This document shows positions 25,963 to 35,123 of a stretch of DNA of 64,000 bases, piece by piece. A program made the translations under genes and the position numbers. Each line of letters begins with the position of its first letter. Position 1 is the first letter of the stretch. Below the pieces are notes generated by a model. That model ran no database searches and had not been told where the DNA came from. It worked only from the letters and a program-made list of their open reading frames with translations. This stretch comes from Sphingomonadales bacterium (GTDB lineage: Bacteria; Pseudomonadota; Alphaproteobacteria; Sphingomonadales; Sphingomonadaceae): NCBI GenBank assembly GCA_012032285.1, contig JAAURJ010000002.1, positions 1 through 64,000 of the forward strand. The letters are read 5' to 3'.

Positions 25963-26890
25963 GCCGCACCTCCTGTAATAGCACGGGCAAGGTCACGCGG
26001 ATCGAATGGACGCAAATCGTCGATGGTTTCGCCCACACCTATGGCGTGAATTGGCAGGCCAAATTGCTTGGCGGCCGCACCAATATCCCGCCTCGTGCGC
26101 TGCCGTCTAATTTGGTCATGACGATACCGGTTACATTTGCAACTTCTTTAAATACCTCGATCTGAGATAAGGCATTTTGTCCCGTTGTGGCGTCAAGCAC
26201 CAGCACGACGTCATGCGGCGCTTCGGGGTTTAAGCGGCCCAATACGCGCCGGATTTTGGCAAGCTCGTCCATCAACTCGCGCTTATTTTGCAGCCGTCCT
26301 GCGGTATCGACGATCAGCACATCTATACCTTCTGCCGTTGCCTGCTTTACAGCGTCAAACACGACACCTGCGGCATCGCCGCCTTCCGGACCGCTTACAG
26401 TCTTGATACCAAGCCGCTGTGCCCATACCTGCAATTGCCCGATAGCAGCGGCACGGAATGTATCACCAGCAGCGAGCATTACGCCATAATCCTGTTCCAG
26501 AAATAAATGCGCCAGTTTTGCAATTGTGGTTGTCTTACCAGAGCCGTTAACGCCAATGACGAGTATGACCTGAGGCCTCGGAAAGGCATCAATCTCTATC
26601 GGTTTGGCAACAGGAGAGAGGATGTTTGCAATCTCATCTTCTACAATCAAGCGGACGCCTTCTTCATCCAGTCCTTTGTCAAAGCGCTCGTTTGCTAGTT
26701 TTTCCCGTATTTGCGAAGCTGTCGCAGGGCCAAGGTCAGAGACGATCAATGCCTCTTCGATATCATCCAGATCGGCCATATCCAACTTTGCCTTGGTGAC
26801 AAGGCCGGTCAAATTGCCGGTCAGCTTCCCCGATGTTTTTTTCAGGCCGCCGAATAGTTTTTCCCGCCAGCCTTTTTTCTCTTCATTCAT
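25959..26890 (-). CDS. ftsY: Signal recognition particle receptor FtsY (frameshift near the 3' end)
   Basis: FtsY docks SRP-ribosome complexes at the membrane. The NG domain is complete up to the break: 'VIGVNGSGKTTTIAKLA', 'LIVDTAGRLQNK', 'MTKLDGSARGGIL'. In the track it then runs into an unrelated end. Restoring one base near 26071-26084 gives 'VAAAKQFGLPIHAIGVGE' and a stop that overlaps the yciB start, for about 310 residues. FtsY is essential, so a sequencing error is the best explanation. It starts inside the mtaB stop. The acidic A domain is almost absent, as in other alphaproteobacteria. Confidence 0.94.
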
Positions 26891-28140
26891 TGGGCAATAA
26901 CCTCAGCCTGCAATTTTCCGTTTTCTGCTTTGTTTATCCGTGCGGGCACAACGGTGCCTTCGGGCATTTTCCTGTCCATAACGACATAAGCAAAATTTTC
27001 CGCATGACCGCCCATACCGCCGTTTTCAATAGCGACATTTTGGGTGCTGCCAATCAAGCTACCTAGCCATGTGCTGTTTTTTTCCGCCACTTTCTGCCGC
27101 AGCATTAAGGCGCGTTCTTTTATCGCCTTGCTTGTAACTTGCGGCACTTTGGCGGCAGGTGTTCCCGTTTTGGGTGAATAAGGAAAGATATGGCCATGGA
27201 CGATATTGCAATCGTCAATCAGCTTTAGGCTGTTTTCAAACATCGCCTCATCTTCGGTGGGGAAACCGGCAATAATATCCGCGCCAATGGCTATCTCGGG
27301 GCGGGCCGCTTGCATCCGTGCAACAAGATCAACGGCGAGCGCCCGGCTGTGACGGCGCTTCATACGTTTCAAAATCATATCATCACCCGATTGCAGCGAC
27401 ATATGGACGTGCGGCATCACCCGCTTCTCGCTGGTCAACAAATCAAATAGCCGCTCATCAATCTCAACGCCGTCAACGGAGGAAAGGCGCAGGCGCGGAA
27501 GGCCCGGCACATGGCGCATAATCCGCTCGACCAACTGGCCCAAATTGGGCTTACCAGGCAAGTCATGGCCATAGCTTGTCACATCGACTCCGGTCAGCAC
27601 AACCTCTTGAAAACCCTCATCTACCAGTTTTTTGATATGCTCCACCACAGAACCAGCAGGAACCGAACGGCTATTGCCCCGGCCAAAGGGAATGATGCAA
27701 AATGTACAGCGGTGATCGCAGCCATTTTGGATTTCTACAAAGGCACGGGTCTTGCCGGAAAAAGCGGTAACCAGATGCGGCGCAGTTTCTTCAATCGTCA
27801 TGATGTCGGAAACCAATATATTGCTGTTGCGCGATTTTTCTAGGAATAGGTCGGGGCGCTGTTTTTCTGCATTGCCCAAAACGGTGCTCACCTCCGGCAT
27901 GGCGGCAAAGCTCTCTGGATCAACCTGAGCAGCGCAGCCGGTGACAATGATCCTTGCATCTGGGCGGCGTTTGCGGGCGCGGCGGATGGCCTGGCGCGTT
28001 TGGCGCACGGCTTCATTGGTCACCGCGCAGCTATTTACAATGATTAGATCGCCCGCATTATCAGAAAGCTGCTGCTCCAACGCGCTGCTTTCGGCAAGGT
28101 TAAGGCGGCAGCCCATGGTGATGACTTCTGCGCCGCTCAT
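26887..28140 (-). CDS. mtaB: tRNA (N6-threonylcarbamoyladenosine(37)-C2)-methylthiotransferase MtaB
   Basis: This radical-SAM enzyme adds a methylthio group to t6A37 in tRNAs that read ANN codons. The N-terminal cluster-binding cysteines are in 'TMGCRLNLAES', 'VNSCAV' and 'VTGCAAQ'; the radical-SAM motif is 'CDHRCTFCIIPFGRG'. 'GADIIAGFPTEDEA' is typical of the family and a TRAM-like end follows. At 417 residues it fits MtaB better than MiaB or RimO. It overlaps dapF and ftsY by four bases each. Confidence 0.93.
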   Translation of the reverse strand: MSGAEVITMGCRLNLAESSALEQQLSDNAGDLIIVNSCAVTNEAVRQTRQAIRRARKRRPDARIIVTGCAAQVDPESFAAMPEVSTVLGNAEKQRPDLFLEKSRNSNILVSDIMTIEETAPHLVTAFSGKTRAFVEIQNGCDHRCTFCIIPFGRGNSRSVPAGSVVEHIKKLVDEGFQEVVLTGVDVTSYGHDLPGKPNLGQLVERIMRHVPGLPRLRLSSVDGVEIDERLFDLLTSEKRVMPHVHMSLQSGDDMILKRMKRRHSRALAVDLVARMQAARPEIAIGADIIAGFPTEDEAMFENSLKLIDDCNIVHGHIFPYSPKTGTPAAKVPQVTSKAIKERALMLRQKVAEKNSTWLGSLIGSTQNVAIENGGMGGHAENFAYVVMDRKMPEGTVVPARINKAENGKLQAEVIAQ

Positions 28141-28943
28141 TTAAAAATCATCCCAATTGGCGGTGCCGTTAAAACATGGGCGGCTGGCCCTTTCATGATG
28201 ATAGAGCCGCCCTCTTGCCATGCGATATTGATTGTGCCTCCGGGTAGGGTGACATCCACCGGCGATTTGGTAAGGCCTTTACGAATCGCTGCTACACCGG
28301 TCGCGCAGGCACCGGTTCCACAAGCGCGGGTCAGGCCAGCGCCGCGTTCCCAAACGTGCAATTTGATGCGGCCATCATGGACCGAGGCGATATTGACATT
28401 GACCTTTTGCGGAAAAACAGGGTCCACTTCGATAAGCGGGCCAAGCTTGGCTAGGTCAATCATATCAGCATCGGGGACAAAAAATATAATATGAGGATTG
28501 CCGACATTCACGGCCATGGGGGTTTCCAATTCCTCCCATGCGAGCGGCATTGCTGCGCTATCCATGGCGAAGGCTAGGGGGATATGCTGCCAGTCGAAAC
28601 GCGGCATTCCCATATCGACGGCTATCAAATTCCCGTCCAATTTTCCTGAAATGATTCCGCCAGCAGTCTCAATCCTGCAGTCCCGCCCCATCAAAGCTAT
28701 GACACACCGTGTTGCATTACCGCAGGATTCAACTTCGCTGCCATCGGCATTAAAGATACGCATCCGTACATCGGCACAGTTCGAATTTTCAAGCAGTATC
28801 ATCTGATCACAGCCGATTCCGGTTTTCCGGTCGGCGATGGCGCGGGCGCGGCTATTTGTCATCGGCACGCTATTCGTGCGGCAATCAATGATGACAAAAT
28901 CATTGCCCAGCCCGTGCATTTTATGAAATTCGCCTGCGGTCAT
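28137..28943 (-). CDS. dapF: Diaminopimelate epimerase
   Basis: DapF converts LL- to meso-diaminopimelate for lysine and peptidoglycan synthesis. Both catalytic cysteines are present, in 'VESCGNATRC' and 'TRACGTGACATG', and the N-terminus 'FHKMHGLGNDFVIIDCR' is standard. The 268 residues match the family. It heads the dapF-mtaB-ftsY-yciB unit. Confidence 0.96.
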   Translation of the reverse strand: MTAGEFHKMHGLGNDFVIIDCRTNSVPMTNSRARAIADRKTGIGCDQMILLENSNCADVRMRIFNADGSEVESCGNATRCVIALMGRDCRIETAGGIISGKLDGNLIAVDMGMPRFDWQHIPLAFAMDSAAMPLAWEELETPMAVNVGNPHIIFFVPDADMIDLAKLGPLIEVDPVFPQKVNVNIASVHDGRIKLHVWERGAGLTRACGTGACATGVAAIRKGLTKSPVDVTLPGGTINIAWQEGGSIIMKGPAAHVLTAPPIGMIFK

Positions 28944-29003
28944 GCGCGGCGGTTTAGGGGCGTAACGTCCGCAAGTCTAGTAATCTAGTTATCAGCAAGC
29001 GCT

Positions 29004-30698
29004 TTAGATTGCAGCTCGTGCTTTGTCCCCGCCTGAGATCATATCATCGGAAACGCTGCTCTTCTTATAGCTATGCTTACGCGAAGGCAGCATATCTTTG
29101 TCCATTAGCAATTTGCGAACTTGCTCGATCGACATAGGTTGTCCGAAATGCCAGCCCTGTCCTTTGGAACAGCCAAGTTCATTCAGCTTTGCAATCACGC
29201 TTTCATCTTCAATGCCCTCAGCGGTAATTGGCACCGCAAGGCTGGCGCCAAGGCCCGCAATTGCGCTCACAATAGCGGCGCTTTCTGCATTATCATCCAT
29301 AGAGGATACAAAGCTGCGGTCGATTTTGATCCGGTCAAAAGGCAGGGCGCGCAAATGGGCAAGCGAACTATAGCCAGTGCCAAAATCATCGAGCGCTATT
29401 TGGATGCCCTGATTTTTAAGACTGCCGACAATAGACTGCGCCAAATTCAGGTTTTTGAACAGCGAGCTTTCGGTGATTTCCACTTCCAGCCGGTTCGCTT
29501 GAAATCCTGTTTCCACAAGCAGCTTGACTATTTTCTGTGCAAGCCAAGGGTCTTTTAGCTGAACCGGCGAAATATTGACAGATATAGTCAGCGCCTGATC
29601 CCAGTTTTTTGCCTCCAAAAGGGCTTTGCGAATGATGCTCATCGACAAATCGCCGATCATACCGGTTTCTTCAGCTACCGGAATGAATTCATCAGGGGGG
29701 ATCAAACCGCGCACCGGTGAAACCCAGCGGGCCAGCATTTCAAAACCGACTAACTCACCCGAAGAAAGATCAACCTGTTGTTCAAAATAGGGCACAAATT
29801 CATCATTGGGTATCGCGGCGCGGATGTCTGCTTCCAAAGAGTTGCGGGTCCGCAATTCTATTTCCATACCATTTTCGAACCAGCTAAAACCGTTGCGGCC
29901 ATTTTTCTTTGCCGCATAAAGTGCAATATCGGCACGGCGGATCAGCATATCGATGGAATCGCAGTCAAATTCAGGCCGTGCTATGCCTATGGATGCTGTC
30001 ACCTGTTGGTCTGCATCGGCAATAGTAACGGGCCGGGCCAGCGCTTCGATCAGATCTTCGGCGACGCGGTCGACGGTTTCGGGATATTCCGGTTCAAAAA
30101 CCATGCAGATGCCAAATTCATCGCCGCCAAGCCGGGCGATGATACTGCTGGGAGGAACAACGTCGCGCATACGGTCGGCCACCTCCCGCAGCAGCAAATC
30201 ACCGCTGTCATGACCGTAAAGATCGTTGATTTTCTTAAAGCCGTCCAAATCAACCATCATGAAGGCGATTGATTTACCCCGGCGGGATGCACGCGCACTA
30301 AGCTCGGTTGTTTTTTCTTTTACAGCGCGCCGGTTGAACAAATTGGTCAAAGGGTCGGTCATCGCCAGATGCTGGGCACGGACCTCAGCTTGACGGTAGA
30401 CATCAACTTCATCACTGAGCGCGGTCGTTTTGCGCCATATCAAGAGGATAAGGGCTATATTAAGGATTAGGGCAGTGACCATTGCTTGATCGGCCCCTTT
30501 TGAGGAGCCAATCAATTGTCGGACCATATCGGTACCAACCGATCCGCCAATGTATACAAACAACCCTAAAGCGGCTAATAAAATACCACTATAGATAAAG
30601 GAGCTGATATTGCCGATCTTGGCAAAAATCCCTGTTTTTGGCGCTGCTGGCTCTGAAATTGGATGGTCCAATGTATTTACCCCGTTTCTAACCTTCAC
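29004..30698 (-). CDS. GGDEF/EAL membrane protein for cyclic di-GMP turnover
   Basis: Two N-terminal membrane segments ('FIYSGILLAALGLFVYIGG' and 'MVTALILNIALILLIW') are followed by a diguanylate cyclase domain with intact 'RLGGDEFGI' near residue 190 and a phosphodiesterase domain. The EAL signature is spelled EML ('GFEMLARWV'), keeping the catalytic glutamate; 'NISPVQL' and 'DDFGTGYSSL' are normal. No RxxD inhibitory site precedes GGDEF. Which activity dominates cannot be told from sequence. The start is GTG; a TTG nine codons later is possible. There are no partner genes beside it. Confidence 0.93.
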   Translation of the reverse strand: MKVRNGVNTLDHPISEPAAPKTGIFAKIGNISSFIYSGILLAALGLFVYIGGSVGTDMVRQLIGSSKGADQAMVTALILNIALILLIWRKTTALSDEVDVYRQAEVRAQHLAMTDPLTNLFNRRAVKEKTTELSARASRRGKSIAFMMVDLDGFKKINDLYGHDSGDLLLREVADRMRDVVPPSSIIARLGGDEFGICMVFEPEYPETVDRVAEDLIEALARPVTIADADQQVTASIGIARPEFDCDSIDMLIRRADIALYAAKKNGRNGFSWFENGMEIELRTRNSLEADIRAAIPNDEFVPYFEQQVDLSSGELVGFEMLARWVSPVRGLIPPDEFIPVAEETGMIGDLSMSIIRKALLEAKNWDQALTISVNISPVQLKDPWLAQKIVKLLVETGFQANRLEVEITESSLFKNLNLAQSIVGSLKNQGIQIALDDFGTGYSSLAHLRALPFDRIKIDRSFVSSMDDNAESAAIVSAIAGLGASLAVPITAEGIEDESVIAKLNELGCSKGQGWHFGQPMSIEQVRKLLMDKDMLPSRKHSYKKSSVSDDMISGGDKARAAI

Positions 30699-30741
30699 AG
30701 CATTGGCGGAAAAAGGTCAAAATTTAATTAATCTTATCAGC

Positions 30742-30757
30742 TTAGGGTCAGGACCTA
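30742..30757. repeat. Single copy of the MITE end sequence
   Basis: TTAGGGTCAGGACCTA in the gap between the GGDEF/EAL gene and ffh is identical to the outer 16 bases of both ends of the 269-bp element at 62 kb. No second end is visible nearby, so it is probably a remnant or a solo end. The rest of this 284-base gap shows nothing I can name. Confidence 0.7.
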
Positions 30758-30982
30758 CCAAGCAGAGCGTCATGGCATTGAACCTGTCTTTAATGGATAA
30801 GGGTTGATTTTGTAGTTTCACTCGTCTAAGCGGCGACGCATTCGGGCCATTTGGTCCTTTATATATGTGATAGGATATTATCTTGTTCACGCTGGTCGGC
30901 GAGGTTTCGCCCACCGGCGTTTTGTTCGTTTATTGCCATTGGGCCGTGATTGATTTGGCCGTAGTTAAATTGAGGAAATGCG

Positions 30983-32452
30983 ATGTTTGAGAAGCTGAGC
31001 GACCGGTTGGGAGGGGTGTTTGATCGCCTTCGCGGGCGCGGTGCGCTCAATGAACAGGATGTCCGCGAAGCGATGCGCGAAGTCCGCGTTGCTTTGCTAG
31101 AGGCCGATGTCGCGCTGCCGGTTGTTCGGGATTTTGTTGAAAAGGTTACCGAAAAAGCGGTGGGTCAGTCGGTGCTGAAATCGGTTACACCCGGGCAGCA
31201 GGTTGTCAAAATCGTCAATGACCAGCTAACCGAAATGCTGGGTGCGCTGGCCAGCGAATTGAATATCGCGGTTGCGCCGCCCGCTGTCATCATGATGGTT
31301 GGCCTGCAAGGTTCGGGTAAAACAACCACAACCGCCAAAATCGCCAAATTGTTAAAGGGCAAGCAGAATAAAAAAGTTCTGATGGCCTCGCTTGACGTCA
31401 ACCGTCCGGCGGCGCAGGAGCAGCTTGCTACTTTGGGTAAGCAGGTTGAGGTTGCGACGCTGCCGATCATCGAAGGTCAGCAACCCGTCGAAATTGCCAA
31501 ACGCGCATTACAGGCCGCGAAGCTACAAAGCTTTGATGTTGTCATGCTCGATACCGCTGGACGGCTTCATGTCGACCAGCAGTTGATGGACGAGATGAAG
31601 GCGGTGGCCAATGTCACCTTGCCGCATGAAGTGTTGCTGGTGGTTGACAGTTTGACTGGGCAGGATGCGGTCAACGTGGCCAAGAATTTTGGCGAACAGG
31701 TTGACCTGACCGGTATTGTGCTGACCCGGATGGACGGTGATGCTCGCGGTGGTGCGGCCCTGTCGATGCGGGCAGTGACCGGAAAGCCAATTAAGTTTGC
31801 TGGTGTTGGCGAAAAACTCGACCAGATTGAACCCTTCCACCCAGAGCGTGTCGCCGGGCGCATTTTGGGCATGGGCGATGTCGTCGGCCTTGTCGAACGT
31901 GCATCGGAAATGGTGCAAAAGGACGAGGCAGAGGCGCTGGCCGCAAAAATGGCCAAAGGTCAGTTCGACATGAACGACCTGCGCACACAGCTTCGCCAGA
32001 TGACCAAAATGGGCGGGCTTGGTGCGCTGGCCGGAATGATGCCGGGCATGAAGAAGGCGAAAGCCGCCATGGCCGGGCAGATGGACGATAAGGTGCTGGT
32101 TCATATGGACGCAATTATCGGTTCGATGACCCCCAAGGAACGCGCCAAGCCTGAATTGTTGAACGCCAAACGCAAAATTCGCATTGCCAAAGGGTCAGGC
32201 ACGACGGTGCAGGATGTCAACAAGCTGATTAAAATGCATCAGGAAATGAGCCGTGCGATGAAGCGGATCAAGAAGATGGGCGGCCTGAAAGGTCTTGCCG
32301 CCATGTTCGGTAAGGGCGGCGGCGATTTGGAGGGAGCTATGGAAGGCATGGCTGGCCTTCCCAAAGGCAGCTTACCCCCTGGACTTGGCGGAATGCCCGG
32401 TGGAGGCGGGGGATTGCCCCCTGATCTGGCCCGGCTCCTAAATAAAAAATAG
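30983..32452 (+). CDS. ffh: Signal recognition particle protein Ffh
   Basis: Ffh binds 4.5S RNA and signal sequences emerging from ribosomes. The GTPase motifs are 'GLQGSGKTTTTAKIAKLL', 'MLDTAGRLHVD' and 'TRMDGDARGGAAL'; the methionine-rich M domain contains 'MTPKERAKPELL' and 'IAKGSGTTVQDVNKLIK'. The 489 residues end in a glycine-rich tail ('GGMPGGGGGLPPDLARLL'). It heads the ffh-rpsP-rimM-trmD-rplS operon. Its receptor, FtsY, is encoded 4 kb away. I did not find the 4.5S RNA gene in this window. Confidence 0.97.
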   Translation: MFEKLSDRLGGVFDRLRGRGALNEQDVREAMREVRVALLEADVALPVVRDFVEKVTEKAVGQSVLKSVTPGQQVVKIVNDQLTEMLGALASELNIAVAPPAVIMMVGLQGSGKTTTTAKIAKLLKGKQNKKVLMASLDVNRPAAQEQLATLGKQVEVATLPIIEGQQPVEIAKRALQAAKLQSFDVVMLDTAGRLHVDQQLMDEMKAVANVTLPHEVLLVVDSLTGQDAVNVAKNFGEQVDLTGIVLTRMDGDARGGAALSMRAVTGKPIKFAGVGEKLDQIEPFHPERVAGRILGMGDVVGLVERASEMVQKDEAEALAAKMAKGQFDMNDLRTQLRQMTKMGGLGALAGMMPGMKKAKAAMAGQMDDKVLVHMDAIIGSMTPKERAKPELLNAKRKIRIAKGSGTTVQDVNKLIKMHQEMSRAMKRIKKMGGLKGLAAMFGKGGGDLEGAMEGMAGLPKGSLPPGLGGMPGGGGGLPPDLARLLNKK

Positions 32453-32500
32453 TTTATTCTAGTAAGTTAAAGCAGTATTTCAGAAAGGTGAGTTAATTTT

Positions 32501-32980
32501 ATGGCAGTAGTAATGCGTTTGTCGCGGGGCGGTTCAAAGAAGCGTCCTTATTACCGGATCGTTGTTGCGGATGAACGCGCACCGCGCGACGGCAAATATA
32601 TTGAGAAAATCGGCAATTATGACCCGCGTTTGGCCAAAGACAGCCCGGACCGCGTGACGCTTGACGCTGACCGTGCAAAGCATTGGCTGTCGGTAGGGGC
32701 ACAGCCATCGGACCGTGTCGCCCGTTTCCTTGATGCCGCCGGCGTTCGTGAGCGCGCCGCCCGCAACAACCCGAAAAAGGGTGAATTGGGTGCCAATGCC
32801 AAAGAGCGCTTGGAAGAAAAAGCCCAAAAAGCCGCTGAAGCAGCAGAAGCCGCAAAAGAAGCAGAAGAAGCCGCAAAAGCAGCCGCAGAAGAAGCCGCAA
32901 ATGCTCCTGCTGAGGAAACACCTGCCGCTGAGGAAGCTCCTGCCGCTGAAGAAGCTGGCGAAGAAAAGGCCGAGGGATAA
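32501..32980 (+). CDS. rpsP: 30S ribosomal protein S16 with acidic alanine/glutamate tail
   Basis: The first 85 residues are S16: '[20 protein letters not shown]', '[14 protein letters not shown]'. The protein is 159 residues, almost twice E. coli S16 (82), because of a repetitive tail made of [16 protein letters not shown]-like and EEAPAAEEA-like units. Tails of this kind are found on S16 of other alphaproteobacteria, though usually shorter as far as I recall. AGAAAGGTGAG gives a good ribosome site. Confidence 0.96.
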   Translation: MAVVMRLSRGGSKKRPYYRIVVADERAPRDGKYIEKIGNYDPRLAKDSPDRVTLDADRAKHWLSVGAQPSDRVARFLDAAGVRERAARNNPKKGELGANAKERLEEKAQKAAEAAEAAKEAEEAAKAAAEEAANAPAEETPAAEEAPAAEEAGEEKAEG

Positions 32981-32983
32981 TCC

Positions 32984-33466
32984 TTGGCAAAGGACAGCCC
33001 TGTTACGCTTGCCGCCATTGCCGGTGCGCATGGCGTAACAGGGGAAGTCCGCCTAAAGCTGTTCACAGAGGATTTGGACGGCTTAAAACGCCACAAAAGC
33101 TTCAATGACGGAAAGCTGACATTAAAAGCTATCCGGCCGCACAAGGGCGGAGCATTGGGGCGTTTTGCCGAAATAACAGACAGAAACACCGCAGAGGCGA
33201 TGCGCGGAACGGCATTAACCGTGCCCCGCGATGCATTGCCGTCACTGGATAACGGTGAGTATTATTATACCGATTTAATCGGCTTGCCCTGTATCGGCAC
33301 AGACGGTTCGGCTTTGGGCTTATGTGTCGCGGTAGAAAATTATGGCGCCGGTGACGTCATAGAAATCAAAAAGCCGGACGGCAAAAAATTCATGGTTCCG
33401 ATGAACCATGATGCAGTGCCCGAATGGGGGGAGCAGTTGGTTATCAACTTAGATTTTGTTGATTGA
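32984..33466 (+). CDS. rimM: 16S rRNA processing protein RimM
   Basis: RimM helps 30S head assembly and binds S19. The N-terminal domain is seen in 'IAGAHGVTGEVRLKLFTED' and the PRC-barrel domain in 'EYYYTDLIGLPC'. The start is a TTG three bases after the rpsP stop; no ATG exists at a suitable place. The 160 residues are normal. Confidence 0.94.
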   Translation: MAKDSPVTLAAIAGAHGVTGEVRLKLFTEDLDGLKRHKSFNDGKLTLKAIRPHKGGALGRFAEITDRNTAEAMRGTALTVPRDALPSLDNGEYYYTDLIGLPCIGTDGSALGLCVAVENYGAGDVIEIKKPDGKKFMVPMNHDAVPEWGEQLVINLDFVD

Positions 33467-33511
33467 CGTTATAATAGGCATTACCCTGAATATCCAAACA
33501 GAGATACTAAT

Positions 33512-33880
33512 ATGGGCGGATTTATAGTTTTTGCTTTGCTGATCATCGCTCTAGTGGCGATCATGGTTATACCTGCGATCCTCATTGCGGCCATTAGCAG
33601 CTATATTCTGAAAATGATTATCAAACCAAGGTACAATTTCCTGGCCGTTATGGCGTCAGTGATATTGGGGTCAGGGTTCCATGTGTATGTGCTGTTAAAT
33701 TCGCTGCTGGTGCGGGTTGATTGCGCCGGGGCGGCGGAGCAATGCTATATGCTTGATAATGATTTTATTGGGATAGCCGGATATTTTGCCGCGCCAATTG
33801 CGGTAATTGCCGCGCTTATGGTGTCGCTAATTATCCTAAAACGGCCAAAGGATAGTCATAAACGGGCGATCAATGAATGA
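33512..33880 (+). CDS. Small membrane protein inserted between rimM and trmD
   Basis: A 122-residue protein with three hydrophobic segments: 'FIVFALLIIALVAIMVIPAIL', 'FLAVMASVILGSGFHVYVLL' and 'IAAPIAVIAALMVSLIIL'-type sequence near the end. Two cysteines flank a short loop ('VDCAGAAEQCYML') and could form a disulfide outside the cytoplasm. I recognise no family. Its stop overlaps the trmD start, so it belongs to the ribosomal operon, although the position is usually empty in other bacteria. Confidence 0.65.
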   Translation: MGGFIVFALLIIALVAIMVIPAILIAAISSYILKMIIKPRYNFLAVMASVILGSGFHVYVLLNSLLVRVDCAGAAEQCYMLDNDFIGIAGYFAAPIAVIAALMVSLIILKRPKDSHKRAINE

Positions 33881-34627
33881 CATTCACCGCTCAGATACTC
33901 ACCCTATATCCGGATATGTTTCCCGGGCCGCTAGCCATGTCATTGGCTGGCCGGGCGCTTGGAGACGGTAAATGGTCCTGCACGCCTGTCCAGATACGTG
34001 ATTTTGCGACAGATAAGCATAAGTCAGTTGATGATACGCCAGCTGGCGGCGGGGCCGGAATGGTATTGCGCGCGGACATTATTGCAAATCTTGTGGATTT
34101 TGCGGAACAACAGCATCCCGATGTCCCTATTCTGGCGATGACGCCGCGCGGCAAACCGATAACACAGCGCCGCATAAGGGAGCTGGCATCCGGCCCCGGT
34201 GTCACCATCTTGCGGCCGTTTTGAAGGATTTGATGAACGGATTTTTGAAGCCCGGCCCAAAATTGAACAAATAAGCATGGGCGATATTATCCTTTCGGGC
34301 GGTGAAATAGGGGCATTGATGCTATTAGATGCTTGCATTCGCTTGCTTCCCGGCGTAATGGGCGCGTCTTCAAGCGGGGATGACGAGTCTTTTGAACAAG
34401 GCTTGCTCGAATATCCTCACTATACCCGGCCCAATGATTGGGAAGGGCGCTTGATCCCTGAAGTGCTGCGATCGGGGGATCATGCGAAAATCGAAGCCTG
34501 GCGTAAGCAAAGGGCGGAGATGGATACACGGTCACGCAGGCCTGACCTTTGGGAGCGGTATATCGCCGCTCGGGACAAGTCTGCCTCTGGTGCGCGGCGC
34601 GAAGAAGAAAAGGAAAATGGGGCATGA
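33877..34627 (+). CDS. trmD: tRNA (guanine37-N1)-methyltransferase TrmD (one frameshift)
   Basis: TrmD makes m1G37 and prevents ribosomal frameshifting. The N-terminal part ('[13 protein letters not shown]', '[15 protein letters not shown]') and the knotted SAM site ('[15 protein letters not shown]', '[15 protein letters not shown]') lie in two track ORFs. They join as 'GPGVTIL' + 'CGRFEGF' if two bases are restored (or one removed) at 34207-34213. TrmD is essential, so I treat this as one gene. It overlaps the upstream membrane-protein gene and the rplS start by four bases each. Confidence 0.94.
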
Positions 34628-35022
34628 ACCTCATCCAAACACTTGAGCAAGAGGCCATTGCCGGTCTTGCTGCAAATAAAGAAATCCCTGCATTTCGTGC
34701 AGGAGATACCGTAAAAGTCGGCGTGAAGGTCACCGAAGGTGAGCGCAGCCGTATCCAGTTTTATGAAGGTGTATGTATTGCCCGTTCGAACCGCGGCATG
34801 GGTTCCAACTTCACCGTGCGCAAAATGTCTTTTGGCGAAGGCGTGGAACGTGTATTTCCGCTTTACAGCCCCAATGTAGACAGCATCACCCTTGTGCGCC
34901 GCGGTGTTGTGCGCCGTGCCAAGCTTTATTATCTTCGCGGACTTACCGGTAAGAAGGCTCGTATCGCCGAACGCCGTGACGTCAAAACCACCATTAAGAC
35001 AGAGATTAAGACCGGCGAATAA
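34624..35022 (+). CDS. rplS: 50S ribosomal protein L19
   Basis: L19 lies at the 30S-50S interface. '[20 protein letters not shown]', '[19 protein letters not shown]' and '[12 protein letters not shown]' are diagnostic. I use the ATG giving '[10 protein letters not shown]', overlapping the trmD stop, rather than the longer track ORF. The end '[14 protein letters not shown]' is a little longer than in E. coli. It closes the operon and is followed by a terminator. Confidence 0.97.
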   Translation: MNLIQTLEQEAIAGLAANKEIPAFRAGDTVKVGVKVTEGERSRIQFYEGVCIARSNRGMGSNFTVRKMSFGEGVERVFPLYSPNVDSITLVRRGVVRRAKLYYLRGLTGKKARIAERRDVKTTIKTEIKTGE

Positions 35023-35059
35023 GCCGCTGATCTCGCACGTTCTAAATCAGATAAGAACA

Positions 35060-35089
35060 GGCCGGGGTCGCAAGAGCCCGGCCTTTTTT
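35060..35089 (+). terminator. Terminator of the ffh-rplS operon
   Basis: GGCCGGG pairs with CCCGGCC around a ten-base loop and is followed by six T. It lies 38 bases after rplS. Confidence 0.92.
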
Positions 35090-35123
35090 AATGCCCAATA
35101 TTATGTCATAAAGGAAATTTGAA

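Noticed and set aside
30699-30982. 4.5S RNA gene next to ffh
   Set aside because: The conserved GGAAGCAGC-type loop of SRP RNA is not present in this gap.
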